A stretch of DNA of 64,000 bases, taken from positions 1 to 64,000 of the forward strand of contig CAVSDW010000019.1 of the NCBI GenBank assembly GCA_963726665.1, read 5' to 3'. The position numbers and the translations under genes were made by a program. Positions 34,282 through 44,412 of the stretch are shown piece after piece. This stretch comes from RPQJ01 sp963726665 (GTDB lineage Bacteria; Pseudomonadota; Gammaproteobacteria; Steroidobacterales; Steroidobacteraceae). The notes under the pieces are model-generated. The model searched no databases. It was not told the origin of the DNA and was given only the letters and a program-made list of their open reading frames with translations. The number at the start of each line of letters is the position of its first letter. The first letter of the stretch is position 1.

Positions 34282-36963
34282 TCAGGCGATCCGCTTTCCG
34301 GGCTGCGCCTCCGGCTCCGCCTGCCGCTCGCGCAGGAGCTTCACGCAGGCACGCACCACGGCCGCGTCGTAACGACGCCCGGCCTGGGCCTGCAATTCTT
34401 CGAGGCAGGCCGCCATCGAGAGCGCCGCTCGCTGCGGCCGCGCGGACAGCATCGCTTCCACCGCGTCGGCGACCGCGACGATGCGCGACTCGAGCAGGAT
34501 TTCGTCGCCCTTGAGCCCGCGTGGATACCCGGACCCGTCGAGGCGTTCGTGGTGCTGCCTCACGGCCTCCGCCACCGGCCAGGGGAAATCGATGCGCCGC
34601 AGGGTCTCGTGGCCGCGATCGGCATGAGTCCTGACGAGCTCGAACTCCGCCGCGCCGAGGGGCGCCGGGCGCCAGAGTATCTCGCGCGGAATGTGCAGCA
34701 TGCCGACGTCGATGAGTTGACCGATGACGCGCAGTCCCCGCACGCTGTGCCCCGGCAGGCCCATGGCCGTGCCGATGCCCGCCGAAAGGTCCGCCACGCG
34801 TTTCGCGCGGCCGGTCTTGCAACCGTCCTGCGCCTCGGAGAGAGCGCCGATCGCCTCGATCGCGCCCAGCATCACGCGCTCCATGTGATCCATGGCGCTC
34901 ACGATCTCGGAATCGGAGCGCCGCCGGCGCAGTGCCTTCCACAGTGCGTCGGCCACCTGCGCCGCATGAGCGCGGTCCTCGTCGTCGTAGGGCTCGTGCT
35001 TGTTCGCAAGCAGCACGACTCCGACCAGTCGGCCGCCGTCGAGGATCGGTGTTGCGAGCTGCCGCAACAGCGAACCCGGCAATCCCGCCTGGCGCAGGCT
35101 GCCCGTACCTTCCGCGGCCGGGCGCTCAGCGACGCGCTGCGAGGTCACGCATTCCCACAGGGCCGATTCCGCCGGCGGCGGCCCGCGCCAGCGCGTCGGC
35201 AGCGCGTGGCCCGCTTCCTCCGCGGCGGCGCTGCGCGCGGCGAGTTCCAGGTGCCCGGAGTCGGTCGTGGTGAGGAAGACGTAGCCCTGTTCGCTGGACG
35301 TCAGCTCGCGCGCGATTTCGAGTGCGCGGGCCGGGACCTCCGTCTCGGTAAGCGTGTGCGTGTTCTGCGCGAGATCGAGGAGGCCGGCGTGTCGGCGCTG
35401 TTCGCGCCCGGCCCGCGCCTCGCTGCGATAAAGCTCCGTGACGTCGCGCACCGACACGACGCTCGCACCGGAAGCATCGGCGACCGCGGCCGTCGACACC
35501 TCGGCATCGAACACGGACCCGTCGGCGCGACGCCATTTCGCGCGGCGTGGCGCAGCGCCGTCTTTTCCCGCCGGGGCGCTTCCGGCGGATGCGTCCGCCG
35601 CCCCGACTTCGAACCTCTGCAGCGACAGGCCGTCGATCCTGTCGGCATCGAGCATCAGCAGCGCGTTGAATGCCGCATTGGCGTGGGTCAAGTGGCCCTG
35701 CTCATCCACGAGACAGGTGGCCACCGGCGATGCGTCGAGCGCGGCCGCGTGTTTCTGCACCAGACGCTGCGTTTCGCGTCGCGCACGCTCGGTCGTGACG
35801 TCCACGAATGCCGTGAGCCAGCACGCGCGCCCGGCGTAGGAGACCGACGTGCGTCGCGGCTCGAGCACGAGGTGCGAGCCGTCGGGCTTCTCGAAGTCGA
35901 TCTCAGCCGGAAATGCATGGTCGTCGCCGGGAACGCAGCCCGGCAGGAGGTCCGCCAGCAACCGGCCCGCAAGCTCTTGCGGAGCGATGCCGAGCAGCGC
36001 GGCCGCCGAGTCGCTGGCCGCCCGGATCTCCTGGGTCTCCATGTCGGACAGCAGGGTCGGCAACGGCTGGGCGCCGAAGGCGCGCTCGGCATCGGCCGCC
36101 GCAGCCTGGGCTTTCGCGCGGCTGGACTGCAGCTCCCCGAGTCGGGACTCGAGCGCGGCCACGCGCGCCTGCCCAGCTCGCGACTCCTCGGCCGCGCCCC
36201 TGGCCTGCGATTCGGCCTCGGACAATTCCTGCAGCTGCGCCTCGAGCACGGCCACGCGCGCCTGCCCAGCGCGCGACTCCTCGGCCGCACTCCTGGCCCG
36301 CGCTTCGGCCTCGGACAATTCGCGTAGCTGCGCCTCGAGCTCGTCGATGCGCTGCTGCAGTTCGCGCGCCTTCTCCGATTCAACGCGCGCCTTCTCCGAT
36401 TCCACAGCGGCGACGCCGGCACGCTCCTTCTCCTGGTGCACGACTTTCCCGCGCACGGCCCGCTCCGCAGCCGCGAGCAGCTTGTTCGTGTACTGGAGCT
36501 CGCGCACCTGGCGCTCGAGCTCGGAGACGCGGCGACGGTCCTGCTGCTGTCGATCGAGCAGCTCAGGCACGAGCGCCGGAATGCGCATCGTGTCGGAGCC
36601 CGTCTTCAGCGAGTCGATCGCCGTGGCGAGATCCTCGATGGTGGAGCCGCGAGGGAAGAAGCGCTGTGCCCCCACCTCCGCGGCGAATGCCTCGTACTTC
36701 GGTCCCTCGATGCGGAACGACAGCAGGAATACCGGCAGGTACAGCGTGGCCGGGTCTTCCTTCAGCCGGCGACACAGCGCGAATCCGTCGAGCAGCGGGA
36801 GCAGGACGTCGCTCACGACCGCATGCGGCGGATCGTGGCGCGCGAGCTCGAGCGCCTCGAGCCCGGTGTGCGCCTTGACCACATGATGGCCGCGCGACTG
36901 GAGCATGGTCTCGAGCGCCGCGAGATCCTGGTCGCGCTCGTAGGCGAGGAGAATGGAACTCAC
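34282..36963 (-). CDS. Receiver-PAS-PAS-GAF protein with degenerate HD-GYP domain
   Basis: The 893-aa protein contains a receiver (residues 1-120, phospho-acceptor Asp52 in VVSDVLLPLLDG) and a coiled coil (140-300) with a 31-residue tandem duplication. Two PAS-like regions (about 303-395, 405-512), a GAF domain (520-680) and an HD-GYP domain (690-885) follow. The GYP part is intact (HHERLDGSGYPRGLKG). However, the first metal histidine is Arg (KTGRAKRVADL) and the HD pair is Ile-Asp in LIDVGMLHIPREIL. Metal-dependent cyclic-di-GMP hydrolysis is therefore doubtful, and it may be a sensor or scaffold. It precedes the beta-CASP gene. Confidence 0.85.
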   Translation of the reverse strand: MSSILLAYERDQDLAALETMLQSRGHHVVKAHTGLEALELARHDPPHAVVSDVLLPLLDGFALCRRLKEDPATLYLPVFLLSFRIEGPKYEAFAAEVGAQRFFPRGSTIEDLATAIDSLKTGSDTMRIPALVPELLDRQQQDRRRVSELERQVRELQYTNKLLAAAERAVRGKVVHQEKERAGVAAVESEKARVESEKARELQQRIDELEAQLRELSEAEARARSAAEESRAGQARVAVLEAQLQELSEAESQARGAAEESRAGQARVAALESRLGELQSSRAKAQAAAADAERAFGAQPLPTLLSDMETQEIRAASDSAAALLGIAPQELAGRLLADLLPGCVPGDDHAFPAEIDFEKPDGSHLVLEPRRTSVSYAGRACWLTAFVDVTTERARRETQRLVQKHAAALDASPVATCLVDEQGHLTHANAAFNALLMLDADRIDGLSLQRFEVGAADASAGSAPAGKDGAAPRRAKWRRADGSVFDAEVSTAAVADASGASVVSVRDVTELYRSEARAGREQRRHAGLLDLAQNTHTLTETEVPARALEIARELTSSEQGYVFLTTTDSGHLELAARSAAAEEAGHALPTRWRGPPPAESALWECVTSQRVAERPAAEGTGSLRQAGLPGSLLRQLATPILDGGRLVGVVLLANKHEPYDDEDRAHAAQVADALWKALRRRRSDSEIVSAMDHMERVMLGAIEAIGALSEAQDGCKTGRAKRVADLSAGIGTAMGLPGHSVRGLRVIGQLIDVGMLHIPREILWRPAPLGAAEFELVRTHADRGHETLRRIDFPWPVAEAVRQHHERLDGSGYPRGLKGDEILLESRIVAVADAVEAMLSARPQRAALSMAACLEELQAQAGRRYDAAVVRACVKLLRERQAEPEAQPGKRIA
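36139..36324. repeat. Tandem 93-bp repeat in the coiled-coil region
   Basis: Two successive 93-base units encode the near-identical 31-residue blocks at residues 214-244 and 245-275. Both contain ELSEAE, AAEESRAGQARVA and LE. The length is not a multiple of seven residues, so the heptad register resets between copies. Confidence 0.75.
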
Positions 36964-37133
36964 GGGCGCGCGCCGCCTTCCGTTCGTAGCGTCCTGCCGC
37001 CCGCTCGATGCATGCGCCGCCCCGTCGTGCCACCCATTTGGGTGCGCCCAGTATGCCCCGCCGCGGCGCGCGCTCCAACAGGACGCGCTCCCGCTTGATG
37101 CGGGTCACAGATTGCCCGGTCGGAAACCCCCTG

Positions 37134-37577
37134 CTACGGACCCTCACTCGCGGCGAGCTGCAGCGCCAGCACCCCGGGCGGGCTGTGCACGAGGTCCTTG
37201 TGGATCTCGCGGGCGACCCGCGCACGGGTCGGTCCCGACAGCTCCTCGCGGACGAGGCCGAGGAACGACGGACCGGCCACGACGACGAGCTGCTCGAACT
37301 CGTCTTTGCGCCTGGCGTCGTCCAGTCGGCGGGCGATGCGGCGCGCGAAGCGCGAAGCCTCGGCGCGGCGCGGGGTGTTCTCCCGCTGGATAGAGTGACG
37401 CGTGTCACCCTGGCTCTCGTGAGTGCGCCCCGGCCGTTCGGTGCCGAAGTCGCGATCGTGGAGTCGTGCGAGTGGATCGCTGATCCGGGCCACTTCCTTC
37501 GGCGCGGTGTGCAGCGTCGGCGCGTCGTAGAAGATCGCTTCTGCCTGGTCGGCGACGAGAATCCGGTACCTGCTCAT
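37134..37577 (-). CDS. Host-attachment-family protein
   Basis: The 147-aa product begins MSRYRILVADQAEAIFYDAP and ends with the family-like segments RKDEFEQLVVVAGPSFLGLV and IHKDLVHSPPGVLAL. This matches the family named after an Agrobacterium protein required for attachment to host cells, related to the archaeal release factor eRF1 fold. Its biochemical role in free-living bacteria is unknown. The ATG at 37577 has GGGGAGG upstream. It is single and has no operon partner. Confidence 0.8.
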   Translation of the reverse strand: MSRYRILVADQAEAIFYDAPTLHTAPKEVARISDPLARLHDRDFGTERPGRTHESQGDTRHSIQRENTPRRAEASRFARRIARRLDDARRKDEFEQLVVVAGPSFLGLVREELSGPTRARVAREIHKDLVHSPPGVLALQLAASEGP

Positions 37578-37674
37578 GGGAACCTCCCCTGACGATGGGA
37601 CCTGCATCCAAGCTGCGCCTCCACCACGGGCTGCGCAATGGTGGAATGTGGCAGCCGGGTGACGCCGGGCGCGG

Positions 37675-37704
37675 TTGACAGGGGGTCGCAGTGGTCCCTA
37701 TACA
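37675..37704 (+). promoter_or_regulatory. Sigma-70-like promoter for the DUF4136 gene
   Basis: TTGACA at 37675-37680 is followed after 18 bases by TATACA at 37699-37704, close to the sigma-70 consensus. The start codon lies 26 bases downstream with AGGAGAAAAAC as ribosome site. This is one of the clearest promoters in this GC-rich window. Confidence 0.6.
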
Positions 37705-37730
37705 CTGGAGCTACGAATCAGGAGAAAAAC

Positions 37731-38316
37731 ATGGGATGGCATCGACACCTCGCCGCACTGATGCTCGCGCTGGCTGCCGGCTGCGCCACGACCTGGCAGG
37801 TGGACAACTACCAGGCGCCCGGCGCCGACATCACTGCGCGCAACACCTTCGCGTGGACGGGCGGCGAGCTCGGCACCGTGACGACAGTGGATCCATCGTT
37901 GGTGACCGCCACCGACCAGCACATCCGCGAAGTCGTCGTTGCGGGCCTGGTTCGCAAGGGTTACCAGGAAGTGGCCGACGCGAAGTCGGCACGGATGCTG
38001 GTGAGCTACCAGGTCGTCGGCACCCGGAGATACGTGACCTCCGATGCACCGAAGTACAACGCGCCCCTGCCGGACGACGTACTCATGACCAGCAATCCGC
38101 AGCCCCCCTCGGCGTCGGAGCTGCCTGCCGGAACGCCGGGTGACCGAAGGCTCGGTGATCGTGTTCGTGAACGACCCGGCGACCGGACAGATCATCTGGC
38201 GCGGCGCGATCACTGCCGAGACGCGCTCCGCGTCATCGGAGGAGGCGATCCACACGGCTGCGGACATGGCGGCCGCCATCGTGGAGTCATTCCCGGCGCG
38301 CAGCGCGGGCAAGTAA
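37731..38316 (+). CDS. DUF4136 lipoprotein (one frame break)
   Basis: From ATG 37731 a lipoprotein signal ends LALAAGC (Cys about 18). The domain follows the DUF4136 pattern (TFAWTGGELGTVTTVDPSLV, IREVVVAGLVRKGYQEV, ARMLVSYQVV). Near 38140 the frame shifts in a GGG run and continues as VTEGSVIVFVNDPATGQIIW and IHTAADMAAAIVESFPARSA to a TAA at 38314-38316. Removing one base gives 194 aa. The family is of unknown function, usually outer-membrane lipoproteins of stress or housekeeping type. Confidence 0.78.
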
Positions 38317-38351
38317 ACCGCCCGCGAGGTCGGGCAACGGCCGGGCCGGGT

Positions 38352-38933
38352 TCAGCGCGCGAAATAGTCCGGCTCAGCGCCCGGCTTCCACTTGATGTTG
38401 CAGCCGACGCTCGGCTGCTGGTTGGCGTCCACCGGTCGCCCCGCGAGCACCGCGTCCGCAGCCCGGCGCAGGTCCGACCCGGTCACGGGACGATCATTGC
38501 CCGGCCGGCTGTCGTCGAACTGTCCGCGATAAACGAGCCGACGGCCCGCGTCGAACAGGAAGAAGTCGGGCGTGCAGGCAGCCCGGTAGGCCTTCGCAAT
38601 CGACTGGTCGGCGTCCACCAGGTACGGGAAGACATAGCCCGCGGAGCGCGCCTCCTCCCGCATCGCGTCGGGACCGTCCTTCGGATAGGCGACGAGATCA
38701 TTCGAATTGATGGCGACGACGGCGAGCCCGCGGGGCAGGTATTCGCGAGCGAAGGCCGCAAACCCGGCCCGGAGGTGCCTCGCGAACGGACAGTGCTCGC
38801 AGGTGAACACGACCAGCAGCGCGCTGGAGCCCGCGAAGTCGGAGATCGAGTGCCGCTTCCCGTCGAAGTCCGGCAAGTCGAAGTGCGGCGCGGGAGTGCC
38901 GAGCGCGAGCATCGTGGATGGGGTCCTGGCCAC
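38352..38933 (-). CDS. Thioredoxin-like (AhpC/TSA, redoxin) protein
   Basis: The 193-aa protein has the thioredoxin fold with a CxxC active site in FTCEHCPFARHL (about residues 44-55) and the family pattern of peroxiredoxin-like redoxins (LGTPAPHFDLPDFDGKRHSI, LAVVAINSNDLVAYP, TPDFFLFDAGRRLVY). It has no signal peptide. The start is GTG 38933 with AGGAGG seven bases before it; ATG 38912 would cut the N-terminus. The YdcZ gene ends 12 bases upstream. Confidence 0.85.
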   Translation of the reverse strand: MARTPSTMLALGTPAPHFDLPDFDGKRHSISDFAGSSALLVVFTCEHCPFARHLRAGFAAFAREYLPRGLAVVAINSNDLVAYPKDGPDAMREEARSAGYVFPYLVDADQSIAKAYRAACTPDFFLFDAGRRLVYRGQFDDSRPGNDRPVTGSDLRRAADAVLAGRPVDANQQPSVGCNIKWKPGAEPDYFAR

Positions 38934-38945
38934 GGACGGTCCTCC

Positions 38946-39386
38946 TCAGCGGCGGACGATGAGCAGCGCGCCGGCGATCACCAGCACTGCGCCGAGCAGG
39001 CGCGCGGGCGTGACGGCGCTCTGCGGGAAGCCGACCACGCCGTACTTGTCCACGGCCAGTGCTGCGACCATCTGTCCCGCGAGCGTGAGTGCGAGCAATG
39101 CCGTCGCGCCGAGCCTCGGACCGAGCACGGTGGTGGAGGCGACATAGGCCGCGCCCAGCAGTCCGCCGAACCAGGCCCATGCCGGGACCGCCGACGCCGA
39201 ACCCGGGACGACGCGCGCGCCACTCGCCACCGCCACCAGCGCCAGCGCCGCGAGGCCAACAGCGAAATTGACGATGGTCGCCATCACCGGCGATCCGATC
39301 GCCATGCGCACGGTCGAGTTCATGCCCACCTGCACGGTGAGCCCCGCTCCCACGAGTACGGCGAGCAGATGCGGCCAGTAGTTCAC
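38946..39386 (-). CDS. DMT-superfamily transporter, YdcZ family
   Basis: The 146-aa protein has five hydrophobic helices and the family-like segments LVGAGLTVQVGMNSTVRMAI, VNFAVGLAALALVAVAS and GQMVAALAVDKYGVVGFPQS. YdcZ (DUF606) proteins are half-size members of the drug/metabolite transporter group that probably act as dimers. The substrate is unknown. It sits between the bactofilin-like gene (five bases upstream) and the redoxin. Confidence 0.85.
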   Translation of the reverse strand: MNYWPHLLAVLVGAGLTVQVGMNSTVRMAIGSPVMATIVNFAVGLAALALVAVASGARVVPGSASAVPAWAWFGGLLGAAYVASTTVLGPRLGATALLALTLAGQMVAALAVDKYGVVGFPQSAVTPARLLGAVLVIAGALLIVRR

Positions 39387-39391
39387 GGCGG

Positions 39392-40544
39392 TCAGCGGGC
39401 CGCGGCCGGCGTGCCGTCACGCCCGGCCCAGCCCTGCGAGACCAGGGCGCCGATGCCGGCGACGAGCGCCAGGAGCGCGATGAGGCCACCAACCACTGGT
39501 ACGTGGCGCACCAGCGACAGCGCAATCAGCGCGAGCAGCAGCGACAGGAGCCGCCAGCCGGTGGTCGCGGGCTCCGCGCCGCGCAAGGCGGAGAGCCCAC
39601 GCCGGCCGAGGAAGAGCGCGGCCACGATCCACCCGAGGAACATGAGCAGCAGGTAGAGCGGCACCAGGAGCAGCGCCAGCGGTATGCCGATGATCGTGAT
39701 CAGCAGGACGACGGCAACGAAGGGAACGCAGACCAGGATGGCGAGACCGAGGCCCAGCGAGCGCAGTGGTTCCCGTCCGATCGCGTCCGCGGCCCGCGAG
39801 GACAGGCCGGGGAAGAGAATGATGAACAGCGCGCCCACGAAGAACACGCCGGCGAACCAGAGCGCCGAGCCGACCCAGTGCACGGCCTCGCGCACGGGTC
39901 CATGCTCGCCGTGCATGTAGCTTCCGTGGCTGGCCTCGTGGAACTCGACGCCGCCGGCGATGACAGCGCCTTCCGGAACCACGGGTGCACTCGGGCCGTG
40001 GTAGATCAGGCGGCCAGCAGATCTGCGTCTCCGGGCCTATCACGAGTTCTTCGGACCGGACCTCCGCATCTCCATTCACAACTCCAGCGATCGTCACCGA
40101 TCCTCCAGAAATCTGGAGGTATCCGTGGGCAGTTCCCTCGAAATTGACGCGACCGCCCGTCAGGGTCGCGGACCCAACGATGGCGGTCGCCGGCCCCACG
40201 GCGATGTCTCCGCCACCGACCCGGGCATTTCCGTGAACGATCGCATCGACCTTCACGTCGCCGCCTGCGGCATACAGGTCATCGCCGACGCTGCCACCGA
40301 TGGACACATCGCCGCCCGCCGCGACGAGGTCACCTGTCACCTCGCTGGCGGTGGCGACCTGGCCGCCTGCCAGGAACGCGTCGCCCGCCACCGGATCGGT
40401 GAGGTTCATGAATCCGCCGGCCCCGAAATAATCGGAACCGAACTGGTGGGTCACGGCATCGTCGCCGTTCATTTCGAACGAACAGCCGCTGATGGCCAGC
40501 CCGACGATGGTCAAGAGCACCGCATGCGGCGCGAAGGTCTTCAT
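39392..40544 (-). CDS. Bactofilin-like polymer-forming lipoprotein with membrane domain (one frame break)
   Basis: From ATG 40544 (AGGAG upstream) a signal ends LAISGC. A beta-helical segment with repeating VGD/VSIGGSVGDDLYAAGGDV and VGGGDIAVGPATAIVGSA follows, of the bactofilin/polymer-forming type. The frame breaks near 40015 (after LVIGPETQI) and continues as VVPEGAVIAGGVEFHEASHG. Four helices then follow (for example ALWFAGVFFVGALFIILFPG). Removing one base gives about 383 aa. Relatives join a periplasmic right-handed beta-helix to a membrane anchor, perhaps as envelope scaffold. Confidence 0.75.
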
Positions 40545-40644
40545 TGCAGACTCCTGGCTGGCGACACCCGCATTGCAGCGGGTGTCGTCGCGTTTACAGG
40601 CCACCGAAGGCAGTTTAGGGCAACCCGGCCGCGCTGCGTACCGT

Positions 40645-41262
40645 TCAGGGCTTGCGGGCGACGCCCTCGCTCACGTATCCGATGAGCGTCGGCACGCCAC
40701 GAAGGTAGCCGGACTGCACGGGCCCGGCTTCGAGGCCGGCGGTTTCGATCAGCTCGAGTATCGGCCGGTTCAGGTGGCACCCTCCGCTGACCGGCCGCCA
40801 CGCCGGCGTCAGCCGGTCCTGCCAGCGCGCCACCGATTCCTGCGGCGCGCGCCCGTGCTCCATGAACAGGAAACGGCCTCCGGGCTTCAGCACCCGCCTG
40901 ATCTCGGCCAGCGCGTGGGCCACGTCCGGGATGGAGCACAGCGTGAGCGTACTCACGACCGTGTCGTAGCGGTCGTCCTCGAACGGGAGGTGCTCGGCAT
41001 CGAGGTGATGGAAATCCACCGCGATCCGCGACGCCGCGATCCTGGGCCGGGAGTACCGGTCGAGATCGGGGTCCGGATCGATGGCCTCGATGCCCCGTAC
41101 GCCAGGCGGGTAGTGCTCGAGGTTCGCGCCGGTGCCGAAGCCGATCTCGAGGATGCGGCCGCTGGCGGGCGCGAGCGTGCGCACCCGCGGGCGGCGATAG
41201 GCCCGGCTCGACATCGCGAGGTCGAGCAGCTTCGGAAAAATGTAGCGGCGATAGACGCTCAC
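40645..41262 (-). CDS. Class I SAM-dependent methyltransferase
   Basis: The 205-aa protein carries motif I ILEIGFGTGANLEHYP and then FHHLDAEHLPFEDDRYDTVV, LCSIPDVAHALAEIRRVLKP and GGRFLFMEHGRAP. The C-terminus SGGCHLNRPILELIETAGLE is like METTL7-type phospholipid or small-molecule methyltransferases. I use GTG 41262 (SVYRRYIFPKLLDLAM) because AGGAG precedes it. The ATG at 41310 adds 16 residues without a ribosome site. The acceptor is unknown. Confidence 0.82.
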   Translation of the reverse strand: MSVYRRYIFPKLLDLAMSSRAYRRPRVRTLAPASGRILEIGFGTGANLEHYPPGVRGIEAIDPDPDLDRYSRPRIAASRIAVDFHHLDAEHLPFEDDRYDTVVSTLTLCSIPDVAHALAEIRRVLKPGGRFLFMEHGRAPQESVARWQDRLTPAWRPVSGGCHLNRPILELIETAGLEAGPVQSGYLRGVPTLIGYVSEGVARKP

Positions 41263-41402
41263 CCAGGGCAACTCCTGCGGCCCATGTTGCACCGTCCGAC
41301 GGGTGGCCATCCAGGCGCCGCCAGTGATTGAAGCCTGTATTCAGTGATAGTTGACAATAGTGTCGCCCGCTCAAGGTGTTTCAATGGGTTCATTTTGTCA
41401 GT

Positions 41403-41411
41403 TGTTATGAT
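41403..41411 (+). promoter_or_regulatory. Extended -10 promoter before yebC
   Basis: TGTTATGAT (TG-N-TATGAT, 41403-41411) is an extended -10 element, 73 bases before the yebC ATG. No convincing -35 lies at 17 bases, which extended -10 promoters do not need. A TTGACA at 41351-41356 lies farther upstream. Confidence 0.4.
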
Positions 41412-41484
41412 GCGCGGGCGAGCCGATTGGCCCGCGCCGCGCGCTCAGGTAGATTGCGCGCCCTCCCAGACAGGTCGAGTTCCC

Positions 41485-42207
41485 ATGGGTCGCATATTCG
41501 AAGTCCGCAAGCACGTGATGTTCGCGCGCTGGAACCGCATGGCGAAGCAGTTCGCCCGCATCGGCAAGGAAATCACGATCGCGGTCAAGAAGGGCGGCAC
41601 CGACCCTAACTCGAACCCGGCGCTGCGGCGCTGCGTCCAGAACGCGCGTGCGGTCAACATGCCCAAGGACAAGGTCGAGGCAGCGATCAAGCGTGCATCC
41701 GGCCGGGACGCGGCCAACTTCGAGGAGATGATGTACGAAGGCTACGCGCCCCACGGTGTCGCCGTGCTCGTGGAGTGCGCGACCGACAACCCGACCCGCA
41801 CCGTCGCCAGCGTACGTAACGCCTTCAGCAAGCACGGCGGCAACCTCGCCACGACCGGCAGCGTGGCGTTCCAGTTCAAGCGCATGGGCGTGTTCCGCCT
41901 GAACCCCGAGGGCATCGACCAGGACGACCTCGAGCTCTACCTCATCGATCACGGCCTCGAGGAGTTCGGCGAGAGCACCGGGGAGAAGGGCGAGCCGCAG
42001 CTCGTCGCGCGCTGCGCGTTCGAGGATTTCGGCACGCTGCAGAAGGCGCTCGAGGACCGGGGCATCAACCCGATCTCGGCCGAGCACGAGTACATCTGCC
42101 AGGCCCCCACGGAACTCGGCGAGGCCGAGGCGACCGAGGTGCTGGAACTCATCGACAAGCTCGAGCAGGACGAGGACGTGCAGAAGGTGTATCACACGCT
42201 GGCGTGA
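41485..42207 (+). CDS. YebC/PmpR-family transcriptional/translation-linked protein
   Basis: The 240-aa protein is a clear YebC homolog: MGRIFEVRKHVMFARWNRMA, TDPNSNPALRRCVQNARAVN, MPKDKVEAAIKRASG, YEGYAPHGVAVLVECATDNP and FSKHGGNLATTGSVAFQF. YebC was described as a transcription regulator, and recent work links it to resolving ribosome stalls at proline runs. The N-terminal VRKHVMFARW variant is like the YeeN branch. It is monocistronic, with ATG 41485. Confidence 0.92.
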   Translation: MGRIFEVRKHVMFARWNRMAKQFARIGKEITIAVKKGGTDPNSNPALRRCVQNARAVNMPKDKVEAAIKRASGRDAANFEEMMYEGYAPHGVAVLVECATDNPTRTVASVRNAFSKHGGNLATTGSVAFQFKRMGVFRLNPEGIDQDDLELYLIDHGLEEFGESTGEKGEPQLVARCAFEDFGTLQKALEDRGINPISAEHEYICQAPTELGEAEATEVLELIDKLEQDEDVQKVYHTLA

Positions 42208-42365
42208 CCAGCTCGCGCGCGGAAGAGTCAGGCGCAGACCAGGCTGGGCCGCCAGAAGATGGGGTGCGACGAGCGCGAACGTGAGATCAGCGACGTTGCC
42301 ACCGGAACGTCAATCTGAGTAACGTGGATTGGATCCAACGTCCGGCCGCTTGCGACCCACTGCCG

Positions 42366-44382
42366 TCACTTCACGATTACCTGCGGCCATTGATGAAGCA
42401 TGCCGTTGACCGTGGAGATCATCGCCGTCCACGTCGCAGACATCGTACCCGCCGGGCCGATGCCGATGTCGACCGTTAGGCTGCATGCCGCCCCCAACGT
42501 AGCCGCCCTTCGGCGAAATGGCATCGCCGGTCTTCACGCCCGGCGGACATGCCCCCGTCCGCACGCCGCACAGTTGCACGATGCCGGATGAGTCCGAAAC
42601 CAGGTTGGAGACCCAGACGTTGTCGTTGCCGTCCACCGCCACGGCCCACGGTCCCGCCAGACCCTTTGCGGTCACCGGGGAGAAAGGCGCCTTGGAGCCG
42701 TCCGGACGCAGCACGGTCACGCTGCCGCCGTCCCAGTAGCCTGGCTTCTGCGCGGATAGCCGGTGCACGAGGACTTCCGTCGCCTCCTTCTCGCCCTTGA
42801 CGACATAGGCGGCCAGCATTGCGTCAAGCTTTGCGCGCCCAAGCTGGGAACTGCCGAAGCGATCCGCGCGCCAGACGTTGCCCTGGCTGTCGATGGCGAT
42901 GCCGCTGCCACTGAAGCCGGCGTCGAATTTCTCGACCTTGGTCGGGTCGGAAACATGGAAGCGAATCACCGACGAGCCGATGCTGTTGCTGACCCAGATG
43001 CGGTCCTGCGCATCGATTGCCAAGTGAAACGGGGCGAACAGCCCGCATGGATTCTTCAGGGGGTCCTTGCTCCTGTTCTCGCAATAGACGCGCGCCTTGG
43101 CGGGATCGCCCTTGGGCAGGTGCACGATGGTGCTTTTGCCTTGGTCCACGGCCCAGATGTCGCCGGTGCGCGTGACGATGATGCCCTGCATCTCCCCGAG
43201 CCGGCCGTTCACCGTCCAGCCTTCCGGAGGCGACAGCGGTTTGCCGGCGTTGTCGAAGCGGGCGATGTTCTGGCTGGCGTAGCCGCTCGCCCAGACGGTG
43301 TCCTGCGCGTCGATGGCCAGGCCGAAGCCGACACCCGAAAGGCCGCCACCGGCAAAGCCGGTGGTCATCGGGGACAGCGGCTTGCCGTTCGGCGCGAACT
43401 TCGACAGGTTGCCGTTCCAGAGAATGGATTGGTTCTGCGCGCCGACGACGAAGTTGTTGCCGACCCAGACATTGCCCTGACTGTCGAACATCAGCTTGCC
43501 ACCGCCGCTGATGCCACCGCCGGCGAACTTCAGCGGGAACACCCACGCGCTGGGCGCGAAAGTGAGATAGGGCATGTAGGGTGTAGCCCGCATCTTCTTG
43601 CCGCTCGGTACCGGATAGAACGAATCCAGCAGGCCGAAAATCTTGCCTGCCTGATGCGCGGGGTTCCGAGCGATGGCTTCAGTGGCCACCAATGTGTCGG
43701 TGGACACCACCCCGGACGGCGGGGTTGCGGCAGCGAAGAGTTTGGCGCACGCGTCCGCTCGGACCCGCGTGGTGCAGCCAGCGAGGATGGTGGCGAGCGT
43801 GGCGAAATTCGCCATCGTCGGCGTCTGCGAGCTGTTCAGCGGGTCCTGGATCGTCGCGCCCCAACCGCCGGTCCCGAGATCGACAAAGTTCGGCACGTTG
43901 CCGGCAGCGATGCGCAGCGCAAGCGGCGTACCCTTGATCGCAGCGCCGTCGATGAACTGGTTGTGCGTGAAGACCGACGCGACGGTCGTGAACTCGTTGA
44001 TCGTGACCTTGGCCGGTGGACTGCTGCCGACGGCCGCCATCAGCATAATGGCCGGGTTGTCCCCGGCCGCCTTGTTGGCGGCGGGTGTCCCACCTTTTGC
44101 AACGAGGTACAGGCTGGCATCCTTCGCCACCGCGCCGCTTCCACTGATGCTGAAGCGGCCATCCATGCCGCTCCGCGCCTGACCCAGTTGTGCCGGCGCA
44201 CCCGCACCGGCAGCCCAAAGCGTTACTGTTGAATTGGCAATGGGCGCGCCTCCGCCCAAGACTTGGCCGTTGACGCTCACGGCGGCCTCAACTGCAGCCA
44301 GCGGCAGGAGACTGAAACTTGCCAATGCCAATGCCGCGAGACGACACGTACGCCCAAACTTCGTTCGATACACGATCGACAT
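42366..44382 (-). CDS. Secreted NHL-type beta-propeller protein (frame break near the end)
   Basis: From ATG 44382 a signal peptide (LAALALASFSLLPLAAVEA) is followed by a carboxypeptidase-regulatory-like domain (VNGQVLGGGAPIANSTVTLW). A six-bladed NHL-like propeller then has recurrent GLAIDAQDTVWASG, LAIDAQDRIWVSNS, IAIDSQGNVWRAD and VAVDGNDNVWVSN units. The frame breaks near 42478 and the last residues read LTVDIGIGPAGTMSATWTAM to a TGA at 42366-42368, giving about 671 aa. No enzyme motif is seen. The short 3' end would otherwise be an arginine/glycine-rich tail to 42310. Confidence 0.78.
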
Positions 44383-44412
44383 CACCGCGCATACTCCTAG
44401 ACCGCTTCGCCC

